64,000 nt of DNA from GCA-003244245 sp036378735 (GCA_036378735.1 DASUVX010000144.1:72380-136379); one strand, 5' to 3'; shown: positions 1-11,002, counted from the stretch's first letter. The notes: generated by a model from the letters alone, not told the origin. Program-made: numbers and translations.

Positions 1-976
1 CAATTGGCGTGGACGTTGGCACCCGTTCTCTTGGCGGGCGCGCGTTTTCCTCGTCAGCGACGCCGGCTGGTGAGCCTTTGGTCACCAGGGTCGGCGGGAG
101 TGCGGAGGGCCTGTTCACCCGGGCCGATTTAGTTACGGGGCTTGGCCTGGGTACCGGGCGAGTGGTCGGCGCCGCGGCCAGCTCCAGGCTGGCGCGGTGC
201 ATGTCGGGCCGCACTGCCGGGTCCGTGGCAAGCAGCTTCATCAGCACCGCGGACAGTGCACCCGCCTGCCGAGGCGGCATCACTTGCCCGTTGGCTACCG
301 CGTGCAACAGCGCTAGCGGATTGTCGCTGTCGCCGAAGGGACCTTGCCCTTCCAGTGCCGCGTACAGCGTCGCGCCGAGGGAGAACACATCCGATGCCGG
401 AGTGGGCAGCTGCCCGCGGGCGACCTCCGGAGCCAGAAAGGCGGGCGTGCCGGCCATCATCCCGGTCTGGGTGACTGTGACATCGCCTACCGCGCGCGAC
501 ACCCCGAAGTCGGTGATCTTGGCTGTGCCGTCGTCGGCGATCAGGATGTTGCCCGGCTTGACGTCCCGGTGCACGATCTGCGCCGCGTGCGCGGCAGCCA
601 GCGCCGAGGCGATCTGCCTGCCGATCGAGGCGACTTCTGGCACCGGGAGGCAGTACCGCTCACCGAGCACCGCGGCGAGGCTGCGCGAGGGTAGGTACTC
701 CATCACCAGGCATGGCTCACCGTCATGTTCGGCGACGTCGTAAACGACGATGGCGTTCGGATGCTGCAACCGCGCGGCGATACGCGCCTCACGCAATGCC
801 CTAGCCCGCGCCTCGTCGGTCGCCCGGGGACTCAGCTCCGGCTGCAACAGCAGCTGTTTCACCGCCACCGGCCGCTGCAGCCGCTCGTCCATGGCCTGCC
901 AGACGACCCCCATGCCGCCACTGCCAATCCGCCCGAGCACCCGGTAGTGGCCGGCGATCAGCTGACCCGTGTCGAT
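1..976 (-). CDS. Ser/Thr protein kinase, partial (runs off left edge)
   Basis: Hanks-type kinase domain, cut by the window edge after the domain. Reading the minus strand shows a glycine loop GSGGMGVV, the VAVK lysine, HRDVKPGN catalytic loop, DFG and the APE motif, then a Pro-rich linker where the window ends. It is clearly paralogous to the kinase at 50251-51882 through the whole domain. The start is a problem: in the kinase frame a TGA lies at 985-983 and no ATG, GTG or TTG occurs between it and the glycine loop. The only well-placed triplet is ATC at 976, 9 nt after AAGGGAG. A GTG at 986 has a fair ribosome site but is in another frame. So either an unusual start codon or a frameshift in the first codons. 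Family is certain; start and integrity are not. Confidence 0.8.
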   Translation of the reverse strand, partial: MDTGQLIAGHYRVLGRIGSGGMGVVWQAMDERLQRPVAVKQLLLQPELSPRATDEARARALREARIAARLQHPNAIVVYDVAEHDGEPCLVMEYLPSRSLAAVLGERYCLPVPEVASIGRQIASALAAAHAAQIVHRDVKPGNILIADDGTAKITDFGVSRAVGDVTVTQTGMMAGTPAFLAPEVARGQLPTPASDVFSLGATLYAALEGQGPFGDSDNPLALLHAVANGQVMPPRQAGALSAVLMKLLATDPAVRPDMHRASLELAAAPTTRPVPRPSPVTKSARVNRPSALPPTLVTKGSPAGVADEENARPPRERVPTSTPI

Positions 977-1153
977 ATGCGGTCACTCCCTTTAGTCTCC
1001 CCGCATGGGCGCCCAAACACTTCCCTCGTCACAGCGTCCCCGACCGAACTCAGGCTACCGCCCGGCAACCGGCTTGGCGCGCCAGCTTACTGAGCCCCCT
1101 CCTCGCCCCCGCCTAGCCCCAGATCGCGCGGCACCGGCACCATCGTGGGCATC

Positions 1154-3658
1154 ATGACCCTCACCGAAACTCTGCCCAGCCGTTGCGGGCCCGACGAACT
1201 GTTCGACGCTTTCGCCGGCTGGGTATTGGCCCAGGGGCTGGCCCTGTACCCGGCGCAGGAAGAAGCGTTGATCGAGATCGTCTCGGGGTCACATGTGATT
1301 TTGGCCACACCGACCGGCTCCGGAAAGAGTCTTGTCGCGACCGGCGCGCACGCTAGCGCGCTAGTGCAGGGCAGGCGAAGTTTCTATACCGCGCCGATCA
1401 AGGCGCTGGTGTCGGAGAAGTTCTTCGCGGCCTGTGACACCTTCGGTGCCGACCAGGTCGGGATGCTCACCGGTGACTCCAGCGTCAACGCCGAAGCGCC
1501 GATCATCTGCTGTACCGCAGAGGTGCTGGCCAATATGGCGCTGCGCGGCGGGCCGGATACCGACGTCGGCCTGGTCGTGATGGACGAGTTCCATTTCTAC
1601 GCCGACCCGGATCGCGGCTGGGCGTGGCAGGTGCCGTTGCTCGAGCTTCGGCGGGCCCAGTTCCTGCTGATGTCGGCGACGCTGGGCGACGTCACCTTCT
1701 TCGAGCAGGACTTGACGCGCCGCACCGGCCGCCCTACCGCGGTGGTGCGCTCTGCCCAGCGGCCGGTTCCGCTGTATTTCCGGTACGTGACCACACCGCT
1801 GCACGAGACGCTGGAAGAACTGCTGGCCACCAACTCGGCACCGGTGTACGTGGTGCATTTCACCCAGGCCGCGGCTGCCGAGCAGGCACAGGCGCTGACC
1901 AGCATCAATGTCTGCAGCCGCGCCGAGAAAGACGCCATTGCCGAGTTGATCGGAAGGTTCCGGTTCACCGCCGGTTTCGGGCGCACGCTGTCGCGGCTGC
2001 TACGCCATGGAATCGGGGTACACCACGCGGGGATGCTGCCGCGGTATCGAAGGCTCGTGGAGCGGCTCGCCCAATCCGGCCTGTTGAAGATTGTGTGCGG
2101 CACGGACACCTTGGGGGTGGGCATCAACGTGCCGATCCGCACGGTGCTGCTCACCGCGCTGGCCAAATACGACGGGACCCGCACCCGTCATCTCACCGCT
2201 CGTGAGTTCCACCAGATCGCCGGCCGGGCCGGGCGAGCCGGCTACGACACCGCCGGGACCGTCGTCGTGCAGGCTCCCGAACATGTGGTGGATAACGCCA
2301 AGGCGGTGGCCAAGGCAGGCGACGATCCCCGCAAGCGACGCAAGATCGTCCGCAAGAAGCCACCCGAGGGATCGGTGTCCTGGAGTGAGCGCACCTTCGA
2401 GCGGCTGGTCGCCGCCGAGCCCGAAGCGCTGGCATCAAGTTTTGCGGTGAGCCACGCGATGTTGCTCAACGTCGCCAACCGGCCCGGCGACGCGTTCGCG
2501 GCGATGCGCCATCTGCTCACCGACAACCACGAGGCTTGCCCCGCCCAGCGCCGGCTCATCCGAGCGGCCATCGCGATGTACCGCGCGCTGCTCGCCGCTG
2601 GTGTCGTCGAGCGGTTGCCGGTGCCCGACGAGCAGGGGCGCACGGTGCGGCTCACCGGAGATCTCCAGCTCGATTTCGCGCTCAACCAGGCGCTGTCCCC
2701 ATTCGCGCTGGCTGCGATCGAGCTGCTGGACCCGGATTCGGCCGACTACCCGTTGGACGTCCTGTCGGTGTTCGAGGCCACCTTGGAGGATCCGCGGCAG
2801 GTGCTGGCCGCGCAACTGGCCAAGGCCAAGGGCGAGGCGGTAGCAGCGATGAAAGCCGACGGCATCGAGTACGAGGAGCGCATGCAGCTGCTCGAGGACA
2901 TCAGCTACCCGATGCCGCTGGCTGATCTGCTTGATGCCGCGTTCGAGACCTACCGCCAAGGCCACCCGTGGGTCGCTGATCACCGGCTGTCTCCCAAGTC
3001 GGTGGCCCGGGATATCGCCGAGCGGGCGATGACGTTCACCGAGTACGTCGGGTTCTACGGCCTGGCTCGCTCCGAGGGCCTGATACTGCGCTACCTGGCC
3101 CACGCCTACCAGGCGCTGCGGCGCTCGGTGCCGGAAGACGCCAAGACCGAGCCGCTGCGTGACCTCGAGGAGTGGCTCGGGGAACTGGTCCGCCAGATCG
3201 ACTCCAGCCTCCTGGAGGAATGGGAGAAACTGCGTAACCCGCAGGAGCCGGAGACGGTGCCCACATTACTGGACGACCGTCCTGCGCCGGTGACGGCCAA
3301 CGCGCGGGCCTTCCGAGTGCTGGTGCGTAATGCGCTGTTTCGCCGGGTGCAGCTGGCCGCTCGCCGGCAATGGGCGGAACTGGGCGCGCTCGATGCGGCT
3401 AGCGGCTGGGATGAGCAGGCTTGGCGGGACGCCGTGGAACCCTACTTCGACGAACACAGCGAGATCGGCACCGGAGCGGACGCTCGTGGCCCGCAGCTAC
3501 TGATGATCGACTATCAGGCCGACCGCTGGCTGGTGCGCCAAATTCTGGACGATCCAGCCGGCCACCATGATTGGGCCATCACCGCCGAGGTCGACCTGCG
3601 CGCCTCAGACGAAGCCGGTGTCGCCGTCGTGTGGGTAACCGCCGTCGGCCCGCAGTAA
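1154..3658 (+). CDS. DEAD/DEAH-box RNA helicase with DUF3516 C-terminal region
   Basis: Superfamily 2 helicase, 834 aa. ATPTGSGKS Walker A at about residues 51-60, DEFH box near 144, SATLGD motif III near 174, and QIAGRAGRAG motif VI near 355 are all visible. The long C-terminal half matches the actinobacterial DUF3516 helicases, which resemble Ski2/Mtr4-type RNA unwinding enzymes; the substrate is not known from sequence. ATG 1154 is chosen because MTLTETLP matches family N-termini; an in-frame GTG at 1145 is the alternative. No strong ribosome site is visible. It ends 6 nt from the convergent redoxin gene. Confidence 0.9.
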   Translation: MTLTETLPSRCGPDELFDAFAGWVLAQGLALYPAQEEALIEIVSGSHVILATPTGSGKSLVATGAHASALVQGRRSFYTAPIKALVSEKFFAACDTFGADQVGMLTGDSSVNAEAPIICCTAEVLANMALRGGPDTDVGLVVMDEFHFYADPDRGWAWQVPLLELRRAQFLLMSATLGDVTFFEQDLTRRTGRPTAVVRSAQRPVPLYFRYVTTPLHETLEELLATNSAPVYVVHFTQAAAAEQAQALTSINVCSRAEKDAIAELIGRFRFTAGFGRTLSRLLRHGIGVHHAGMLPRYRRLVERLAQSGLLKIVCGTDTLGVGINVPIRTVLLTALAKYDGTRTRHLTAREFHQIAGRAGRAGYDTAGTVVVQAPEHVVDNAKAVAKAGDDPRKRRKIVRKKPPEGSVSWSERTFERLVAAEPEALASSFAVSHAMLLNVANRPGDAFAAMRHLLTDNHEACPAQRRLIRAAIAMYRALLAAGVVERLPVPDEQGRTVRLTGDLQLDFALNQALSPFALAAIELLDPDSADYPLDVLSVFEATLEDPRQVLAAQLAKAKGEAVAAMKADGIEYEERMQLLEDISYPMPLADLLDAAFETYRQGHPWVADHRLSPKSVARDIAERAMTFTEYVGFYGLARSEGLILRYLAHAYQALRRSVPEDAKTEPLRDLEEWLGELVRQIDSSLLEEWEKLRNPQEPETVPTLLDDRPAPVTANARAFRVLVRNALFRRVQLAARRQWAELGALDAASGWDEQAWRDAVEPYFDEHSEIGTGADARGPQLLMIDYQADRWLVRQILDDPAGHHDWAITAEVDLRASDEAGVAVVWVTAVGPQ

Positions 3659-3664
3659 GAACTG

Positions 3665-4228
3665 TCAGGTCGGCTCGTTGCCCGGCTTCCATTTGATGCC
3701 GCAGCCCAGGCTGGGCACGTGCGGTTCGTCGACCGGCTTGCCGGCCAGCACCAGTTCCAGCGCCGCCCGCAGCGCTTGGCCGGTAACCGGGGAATCGTTG
3801 CGTGGCCGGGACTCATCGAACTCGCCCCGGTAGGCGAGCTTGCGATCTGCGTCGTAGAGGAAGAAGTCCGGCGTGCACGCGGCCCGATAAGCCAATCCCA
3901 CCTGCTGGCTGTCATCGAGCAGGTAGGGGAAGGCGAACCCGGCGCGATCGGCCTGTTCGGCCAACCCAGCTGGACCGTCGTCGGGATAGCGGTCGATGTC
4001 GTTGCTGCAGATCGCCACCGCGTCCACCTCACCGGCGTGTTCGGAGACGAACGCACCGAGCTGCCGTTCGATGTGCCGGACATAGGGACAGTGGTTGCAC
4101 AGAAACATCACCAGCAGCGGTCGGCCGGCGGCAAAGCCGTCCGAACGAACGATCTGGCCGTCGAGAGACGGCAGCGCGAAAGGCGGCGCCGGGGTGCCGA
4201 GCGGGACCATGAATGAGCTCACTGCCAT
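3665..4228 (-). CDS. Thioredoxin-fold redoxin (AhpC/TSA-like)
   Basis: 187 aa cytoplasmic protein of the peroxiredoxin-like/thioredoxin family. The CNHCPYV motif near residue 44 is the CxxC-type redox site seen in this redoxin subgroup, followed by the typical strand-helix order and a CTPDFFLYD segment carrying the conserved cis-proline region. No signal peptide or membrane segment. It likely reduces disulfides or peroxides, but no partner is nearby. Convergent with the helicase gene (6 nt apart) and divergent from the nitroreductase gene (72 nt). Confidence 0.85.
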   Translation of the reverse strand: MAVSSFMVPLGTPAPPFALPSLDGQIVRSDGFAAGRPLLVMFLCNHCPYVRHIERQLGAFVSEHAGEVDAVAICSNDIDRYPDDGPAGLAEQADRAGFAFPYLLDDSQQVGLAYRAACTPDFFLYDADRKLAYRGEFDESRPRNDSPVTGQALRAALELVLAGKPVDEPHVPSLGCGIKWKPGNEPT

Positions 4229-4300
4229 ACCGCAAGTTTTCCATCAGCGGCGGTATTGAGCGGCTCCGGGCCGAAAGATCGGCCGGTAGGTTGACCACTC

Positions 4301-4990
4301 ATGGAGCTCTACGAGGTGATGCACACAACGCCGGCGACCCGGGTCTTCACCGACGAGGCGGTGCCGGATGCGGTGGTGTACCGCATCCTCGACCACGCGA
4401 GGTTCGCCCCCAGCGGGGGCAACCGGCAGGGATGGCGTGTCGTCCTGCTCCGGGATCCCGCAATTCGACGCCAGATACGAGAGCTCTACAGCCTCGGTTT
4501 GCGTGAATACATGGCGCATGTCGATGCTGGCCTGGTGCCGTTCGCGCCGCGGGAGCACGGCCGCTGGAACGGGCCGGCGATCGATCTGGAGGCGGCCCGC
4601 TGGGTGCCGCGACCCAATGACTTCGCTGACGCCCTGGACACGGTTCCGGTGTTGCTCCTGCTGATAGCCCAGCTTGGTTCGCTGGCCTGCGTCGACAATG
4701 GGCTGGGCCGGCAGAGCATCGTCGGTGGCGGGTCGATCTACCCGTTCGGGCACAACATTTTGCTGGCCGCCCGCAATGAAGGCCTCGGTGGCGTGCTGAC
4801 CTCGGTGTTGGTCCGCCAGGAACCAACCGTGCGCGAGTTGATCGGAATCCCCGACGACCACGCGATCGCCGGCCTGATCGCCCTGGGCCACCCGGTGCGG
4901 ACGGTCCGCAAGCTGCGGCGCCGGCCCGTCGAACAGTTCACTACGGTAGATCGGTTCGACGGGCCTGGCTTCAATCCTGATCGGCCCTAG
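4301..4990 (+). CDS. Nitroreductase family protein
   Basis: 229 aa flavin-dependent oxidoreductase. N-terminal MELYEVMHTTPATRVF matches the FMN phosphate-binding start of nitroreductases, with APSGGNRQGW as the second FMN contact and a C-terminal GL-ALGHPV segment. It probably reduces nitro or quinone compounds with NAD(P)H; the natural substrate is unknown. A TAGGTT hexamer at 4287-4292 lies 8 nt before the ATG, which fits leaderless transcription. It stops 12 nt before the end of the convergent small gene at 5003. Confidence 0.88.
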   Translation: MELYEVMHTTPATRVFTDEAVPDAVVYRILDHARFAPSGGNRQGWRVVLLRDPAIRRQIRELYSLGLREYMAHVDAGLVPFAPREHGRWNGPAIDLEAARWVPRPNDFADALDTVPVLLLLIAQLGSLACVDNGLGRQSIVGGGSIYPFGHNILLAARNEGLGGVLTSVLVRQEPTVRELIGIPDDHAIAGLIALGHPVRTVRKLRRRPVEQFTTVDRFDGPGFNPDRP

Positions 4991-5002
4991 TGCTTGGCCG
5001 CG

Positions 5003-5200
5003 TCAGTCTTGCGCACCGCCCTGCAACTTGCGTACGACGCCGTCGATCTGGCCGTGCAACTTGCCCTTGGTGGCCTGATCGACGAGGCCGAGCGCCCCCG
5101 CTGCGATCTTGCCGGCCGCCTCGGGGTTGGCCTTCGCGAAACGGCGAGCGCCTTCCACCGCGCCCGCCAAAACCACCAGCTTCCCCAGCTTCCCCAGCAT
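5003..5200 (-). CDS. Small MT0933-like (antitoxin-annotated) protein
   Basis: 65 aa, starting MLGKLGKLVVLAGAVEGARR with alternating hydrophobic and Ala-rich segments. It resembles the short family annotated from M. tuberculosis MT0933/Rv0909 as antitoxin-like, but no toxin gene is adjacent, so the role is unproven. ATG 5200 is preferred over the longer frame because AGGGAGGAAACA directly precedes it. The sequence could form an amphipathic or membrane-apposed helix. Confidence 0.6.
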   Translation of the reverse strand: MLGKLGKLVVLAGAVEGARRFAKANPEAAGKIAAGALGLVDQATKGKLHGQIDGVVRKLQGGAQD

Positions 5201-5357
5201 TGTTTCCTCCCTTTGGCCAGCCACAATCCCCACGCGATCATCGCGAAGTGGCGAGGATACCGCGACCGGATCGGGCCCGGGAGGATGGCCTGGAAAAGGC
5301 GGTCACAATCCCCCAGTCAGGACATTTCCGTCAAGCTCTCCTGACATGGATCGCCGG

Positions 5358-5735
5358 TCAGAATCCCATTGCCTGGGCGCGGCGCTTCACCTCTCGACCC
5401 CGATCGGTCCGCAATGCGCCGATCGGGGTGCCGGGCAGCGAATCCTCTGCGGTGAACAGCCAACGCAGGATCTCCTCCGCCGAGTAGCCGGCATCACGCA
5501 GCAAGGTGATCGTGCCGGGCAGTCCCTTCACCACGGCGTTGCCGCTGAGAAACTCCGCAGGCACCACGGCTATGCCGTTGCGGCGGATGCCCAGCAGTTG
5601 ACCGTCGCGCAGCATCTGGTGAACCCGGGTGACCGGCAGTCCTAGCCGCTGCGCCACATCGGGTAGCGGCAGCACCACCACCTCGGGATCGAGCACGTCC
5701 GGGGCGATAGGGAGATCGCTCACAGTGGTCACCAT
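5358..5735 (-). CDS. Rv2175c-like DNA-binding protein
   Basis: 125 aa. The LPDVAQRLGLPVTRVHQML segment near residues 24-42 is a helix-turn-helix of the Rv2175c family, followed by the conserved C-terminal LRDAGYSAEEILRWLF helix. In M. tuberculosis Rv2175c is divergent from pknL and is a PknL phosphorylation substrate; here the same divergent arrangement is kept with a 68 nt shared promoter region. DNA binding and phosphorylation are therefore inferred from family and context. Confidence 0.88.
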   Translation of the reverse strand: MVTTVSDLPIAPDVLDPEVVVLPLPDVAQRLGLPVTRVHQMLRDGQLLGIRRNGIAVVPAEFLSGNAVVKGLPGTITLLRDAGYSAEEILRWLFTAEDSLPGTPIGALRTDRGREVKRRAQAMGF

Positions 5736-5803
5736 GCCATACCCGCCAGCCGCAGCCCTTCCGCCGTTCGGGGAGCGCGCGGAGTCCGTACGATCCTCGG
5801 ACT

Positions 5804-7840
<2,037 letters not shown>

Positions 7841-7853
7841 CTCGGCGCTGCTA

Positions 7854-7917
7854 CGCAGTCTGGATGCAGACTGCTGTTTTTCCGGGCCCGTAAACCGCAG
7901 TCTGCATCCAGACTGCG
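7854..7917. repeat. Nested palindromic hairpin, CAGTCTG family, copy 1
   Basis: Perfect 21 bp arms at 7854-7874 and 7897-7917 around a 22 nt loop. Each arm is itself a palindrome, CAGTCTG-GATG-CAGACTG. It fills the gap between convergent pknL and aroG and ends 1 nt before the aroG stop codon. A second copy with identical arms and the same GGCCCGTAAAC loop half is at 56833-56896. It probably acts as a bidirectional terminator or RNA-stability element, but there is no U-run. Confidence 0.9.
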
Positions 7918-7918
7918 G

Positions 7919-9307
7919 TTAGGAGCGGAGCATCTCGGCGACCAGGAACGCCAGTTCTAGTGCTTGCTGGGTATTGAGACGGGGGTCGCAGGCGGTTTCG
8001 TAGCGACCGGACAGGTCCGCGTCGGAGATGTCCTGGGCGCCGCCGAGACACTCGGTGACGTCCTCACCGGTGAGTTCCACGTGGATGCCACCGGGATGGG
8101 TGCCTAGCGCGTGGTGCACCTCGAAGAAACCCTGAACCTCGTCGACCACCCAGTCGAAGTGCCTCGTCTTGTACCCGCTGGACGATTCGATGGTGTTGCC
8201 ATGCATCGGGTCGCACTGCCAGATCACCTGGTGCCCGGTGGCGGTGACCTTTTGCACGATCTCCGGCAGCAGGTCGCGGACCTTCTGCGCGCCCATCCGG
8301 GAGATCAACGTGAGGCGACCTGGTACGCCGTGCGGGTCCAGCCGCTCGACGTACTCGACGGCATGATCCGGCGTGGTGGTCGGGCCCAGCTTGAGCCCGA
8401 TGGGGTTGGCCAGCAGCTCGGCGAAGGCGATATGCGCCCCATCCAGCTGGCGGGTCCGCTCCCCTACCCAGACGAAGTGCGCTGACAGGTCGTAGAGCTT
8501 GGGCGTCGGTCCGGTGCTGTCCAGCCGGAGCATGGCCCGCTCATAGTCGAGCACCAGCGCCTCGTGGCTGGCGTAGATCTCGGTGGAGCGCAGTGAGGAG
8601 TCCTCCACGCCACACGCCGACATGAACCGCAGACCGCGGTCGATCTCCCCGGCCAGCGCCTCGTAGCGGGCACCAGCCGGGGATCGCCGCACGAAGTCCT
8701 TGTTCCAGTCGTGCACCCTGTGCAGGTCCGCCATGCCGGCCAGGGTCAGCGACCGCACCAGGTTCATCGCCGCCGCCGCGTTGGCATAGGCGCGGATCAT
8801 CCGCGACGGGTCGTGCACCCGCGCCTCGGGCGCGGGCACCAGCGAGTTGATCATGTCGCCGCGGTAGGACGGCAGGCCGAGCGCGTCGATCGGGGCGGAC
8901 CGAGGCTTGGCGTACTGCCCGGCCACTCGCCCCACCTTCACCACCGGCAGGCTCGACCCGTAGGTGAGCACCACCGCCATCTGCAGCAGCGTGCGGATGT
9001 TGCCCCGCAGGTGCGGCTCGGTGTTGTCGGCGAAGGTCTCTGCGCAGTCCCCGCCTTGCAGCAGGAACGCCTCGCCGCGAGCCACCGCCCCGAGCTGATC
9101 CCGCAGCTGATCCACCTCGGGAGGCACGGTGATCGGCGGGACGCTCTCCAGCACGGTGCGGATGTTGCGCACGGCGTCTGGATTCGGCCAGCTCGGTTGT
9201 TGCGCGGCTGGTCGGGATAGCGCGGCGTCAAGTTTGGCCCGGAGGTCAGCGGGCAGCGGCGGTAACTCCGGCAGCGTGTCGATTGGCACGTCCACGGTCC
9301 AGTTCAC
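7919..9307 (-). CDS. aroG: Class II DAHP synthase (shikimate pathway entry)
   Basis: 462 aa type II 3-deoxy-D-arabino-heptulosonate 7-phosphate synthase; condenses PEP and erythrose 4-phosphate. QGGDCAETF, the KVGRVAGQYAKPRS segment, GVPGRLTLISRMGA and WQCDPMHGNT are the conserved metal and substrate motifs of the plant-like class II family, and the length equals that of M. tuberculosis AroG (Rv2178c). In that organism it also binds chorismate mutase and is allosterically controlled by aromatic amino acids. Followed upstream on the same strand by pfp (74 nt gap). Confidence 0.97.
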   Translation of the reverse strand: MNWTVDVPIDTLPELPPLPADLRAKLDAALSRPAAQQPSWPNPDAVRNIRTVLESVPPITVPPEVDQLRDQLGAVARGEAFLLQGGDCAETFADNTEPHLRGNIRTLLQMAVVLTYGSSLPVVKVGRVAGQYAKPRSAPIDALGLPSYRGDMINSLVPAPEARVHDPSRMIRAYANAAAAMNLVRSLTLAGMADLHRVHDWNKDFVRRSPAGARYEALAGEIDRGLRFMSACGVEDSSLRSTEIYASHEALVLDYERAMLRLDSTGPTPKLYDLSAHFVWVGERTRQLDGAHIAFAELLANPIGLKLGPTTTPDHAVEYVERLDPHGVPGRLTLISRMGAQKVRDLLPEIVQKVTATGHQVIWQCDPMHGNTIESSSGYKTRHFDWVVDEVQGFFEVHHALGTHPGGIHVELTGEDVTECLGGAQDISDADLSGRYETACDPRLNTQQALELAFLVAEMLRS

Positions 9308-9381
9308 GATGCTTGAGCGTATGGGGTGATGCGCGGTACCGGTTCAGTGGGCCCGCCACGCGTCCGATTGAATGCGGCCGG

Positions 9382-10404
9382 TCAGCCGAAGAAAACCTCG
9401 GCCTCCGCATAGCGGCCCTGGGGAACCGTTTTGACCACCGCGGTGGCCTCCGCCAGTTTCACCCGGATGATGTCGGTACCGCGCAGCGCAACCATGACGC
9501 CGCTGTCCCCCTCGTGCACTGCGTCGATCGCGTGCACGCCGAATCGAGTGGCCAACACCCGGTCGTAGGCAGTGGGCTTGCCACCGCGCTGGATGTGCCC
9601 CAATACCACCGCGCGGGACTCGGCACCAGTGCGGCGGGCGACCTCGTCGGCCAGCCAGTTGCCGACGCCGCCGAGGCGCTTGTGGCCGAAAGCGTCGACG
9701 TCCGCGGCAGCGAGGCGCTCCGCGCCACCTTCTGGCACCGCGCCCTCGGCGACCACAACGATCGCGGCGTCATCGCGCTTGAGGCAACGCACGACCCACT
9801 GGCACACCCGGTCGACTGAGAATGGTCGCTCCGGGATCAGGATTGCATTCGCACCACCGGCCATCCCGGAGTGCAGCGCGATCCAGCCCGCATTGCGACC
9901 CATCACCTCGACGACCGCCGCCCGGTGGTGCGATTCGGCGGTAGTGCGCAACCGGTCGATCGCCTCGGTCGCAATGTGCACCGCAGTATCAAAGCCGAAG
10001 GTGTAGTCGGTGGCGCTCAGGTCGTTGTCGATTGTCTTGGGGACGCCCACGACGAACAGCCCGTCCTCGCTCAGCCGGCTGGCCACCCCGAGGGTGTCCT
10101 CACCGCCGATCGCGATGAGGGCGTCCACACCGTGCTCCGCAAGGGTGCGCTTAACCTGCTCTGCGCCGCCCTCGCGGTAGGGGTTGGTCCGCGAAGTGCG
10201 CAGGATGGTGCCGCCGAGCGGGAGAATGTGCTCCACGTCAGCCAGACCGAGCGGCTGGACCAGTCCCTGCATCGGACCCCGCCACCCGTCCCGGAAGCCG
10301 ATGACCTCGTGGCCATAGACCTCGATGCCCTTGCGAACGACCGCCCGGATCACCGCATTGAGGCCAGGGCAGTCACCGCCCCCCGTCAGTACGCCGATGC
10401 GCAT
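9382..10404 (-). CDS. pfp: 6-phosphofructokinase, PPi-dependent type
   Basis: 340 aa phosphofructokinase family protein. TGGGDCPGLN binds the phosphoryl donor, PKTIDNDL contains the catalytic aspartates and MGRNAGWIAL the fructose 6-phosphate site. The donor-specificity positions read GGEDT (Asp where ATP enzymes have Gly) and PKTIDND (Lys), which is the combination of PPi-dependent actinobacterial enzymes. ATG 10404 is chosen because MRIGVLTGGG is the family N-terminus and AAAGGCG precedes it; the open frame extends further upstream. PPi use is inferred from those residues. Confidence 0.9.
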   Translation of the reverse strand: MRIGVLTGGGDCPGLNAVIRAVVRKGIEVYGHEVIGFRDGWRGPMQGLVQPLGLADVEHILPLGGTILRTSRTNPYREGGAEQVKRTLAEHGVDALIAIGGEDTLGVASRLSEDGLFVVGVPKTIDNDLSATDYTFGFDTAVHIATEAIDRLRTTAESHHRAAVVEVMGRNAGWIALHSGMAGGANAILIPERPFSVDRVCQWVVRCLKRDDAAIVVVAEGAVPEGGAERLAAADVDAFGHKRLGGVGNWLADEVARRTGAESRAVVLGHIQRGGKPTAYDRVLATRFGVHAIDAVHEGDSGVMVALRGTDIIRVKLAEATAVVKTVPQGRYAEAEVFFG

Positions 10405-10483
10405 ATCGATTCGCCTTTCCATTCCGTACCGGATTAACGGGCGAGAGCCTGGCACGAACTGGATCAATCAGCAAAACGACAGG

Positions 10484-10987
10484 TCAACGGAGGCGACTCT
10501 GCTGGGCCATGCGGTGCTGCTCGATGACCCGCCAGCGGGTCAGGTTGTACCGGGCGTCGGCCACGGCGTCGTGGGCGTCACTGGGTGGCGGGGGCAATGC
10601 CGGCTTGCCGGCGTCCTCCCAACGCTGCCGCAAATCCCGGGTGAACCGAGGCAAGGCCTTGGGCAAGGCCGGCATCGGGCCCCACAGCTGCGCGAGCGCG
10701 ACATGGTCGTAGGCGGCGAACCAGGCCCACAGTTCTACCCGTTCGCCGGGGGCGGTGAGGAATTCCAGCAGCGTATCGCGGATGGCCGCGCGGCTGCGCC
10801 ATGCCTTATCGGCGGGAGCGGGCAGCTTGGGCAACACGTGCGCTCGGACCCACTCGCCGGCACGATGCGGATCGAACTCGGTGGACACCGCGTAGTACTC
10901 ACGACCCCGCTCGTCCACCACCCCGATGGAGATCAGCTCGATGGTGACCCCATCCTCGATGAACTCGCAATCGTAGAAGAACCGCAC
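10484..10987 (-). CDS. Rv2179c-type 3'-5' exoribonuclease
   Basis: 167 aa. The start RFFYDCEFIEDGVTIELISI carries the DxE motif of DEDDh exonucleases, ELWAWFAAYDHVAL the second acidic motif, and HDAVADARYN the HxxxxxD end motif. Length and sequence match M. tuberculosis Rv2179c, an RNase T-like 3'-5' exoribonuclease. GTG 10987 is preferred because the longer frame (to 11047) only translates part of the upstream hairpin. The gene follows a long palindrome at 11003-11060 that separates it from the acyltransferase gene. Confidence 0.92.
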   Translation of the reverse strand: MRFFYDCEFIEDGVTIELISIGVVDERGREYYAVSTEFDPHRAGEWVRAHVLPKLPAPADKAWRSRAAIRDTLLEFLTAPGERVELWAWFAAYDHVALAQLWGPMPALPKALPRFTRDLRQRWEDAGKPALPPPPSDAHDAVADARYNLTRWRVIEQHRMAQQSRLR

Positions 10988-11002
10988 GATCGGCCAGCCT
11001 AG

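Noticed and set aside
7854..7917. CRISPR repeat
   Set aside because: Two distant copies without regular spacing, spacers or cas genes; each is a self-contained palindrome.
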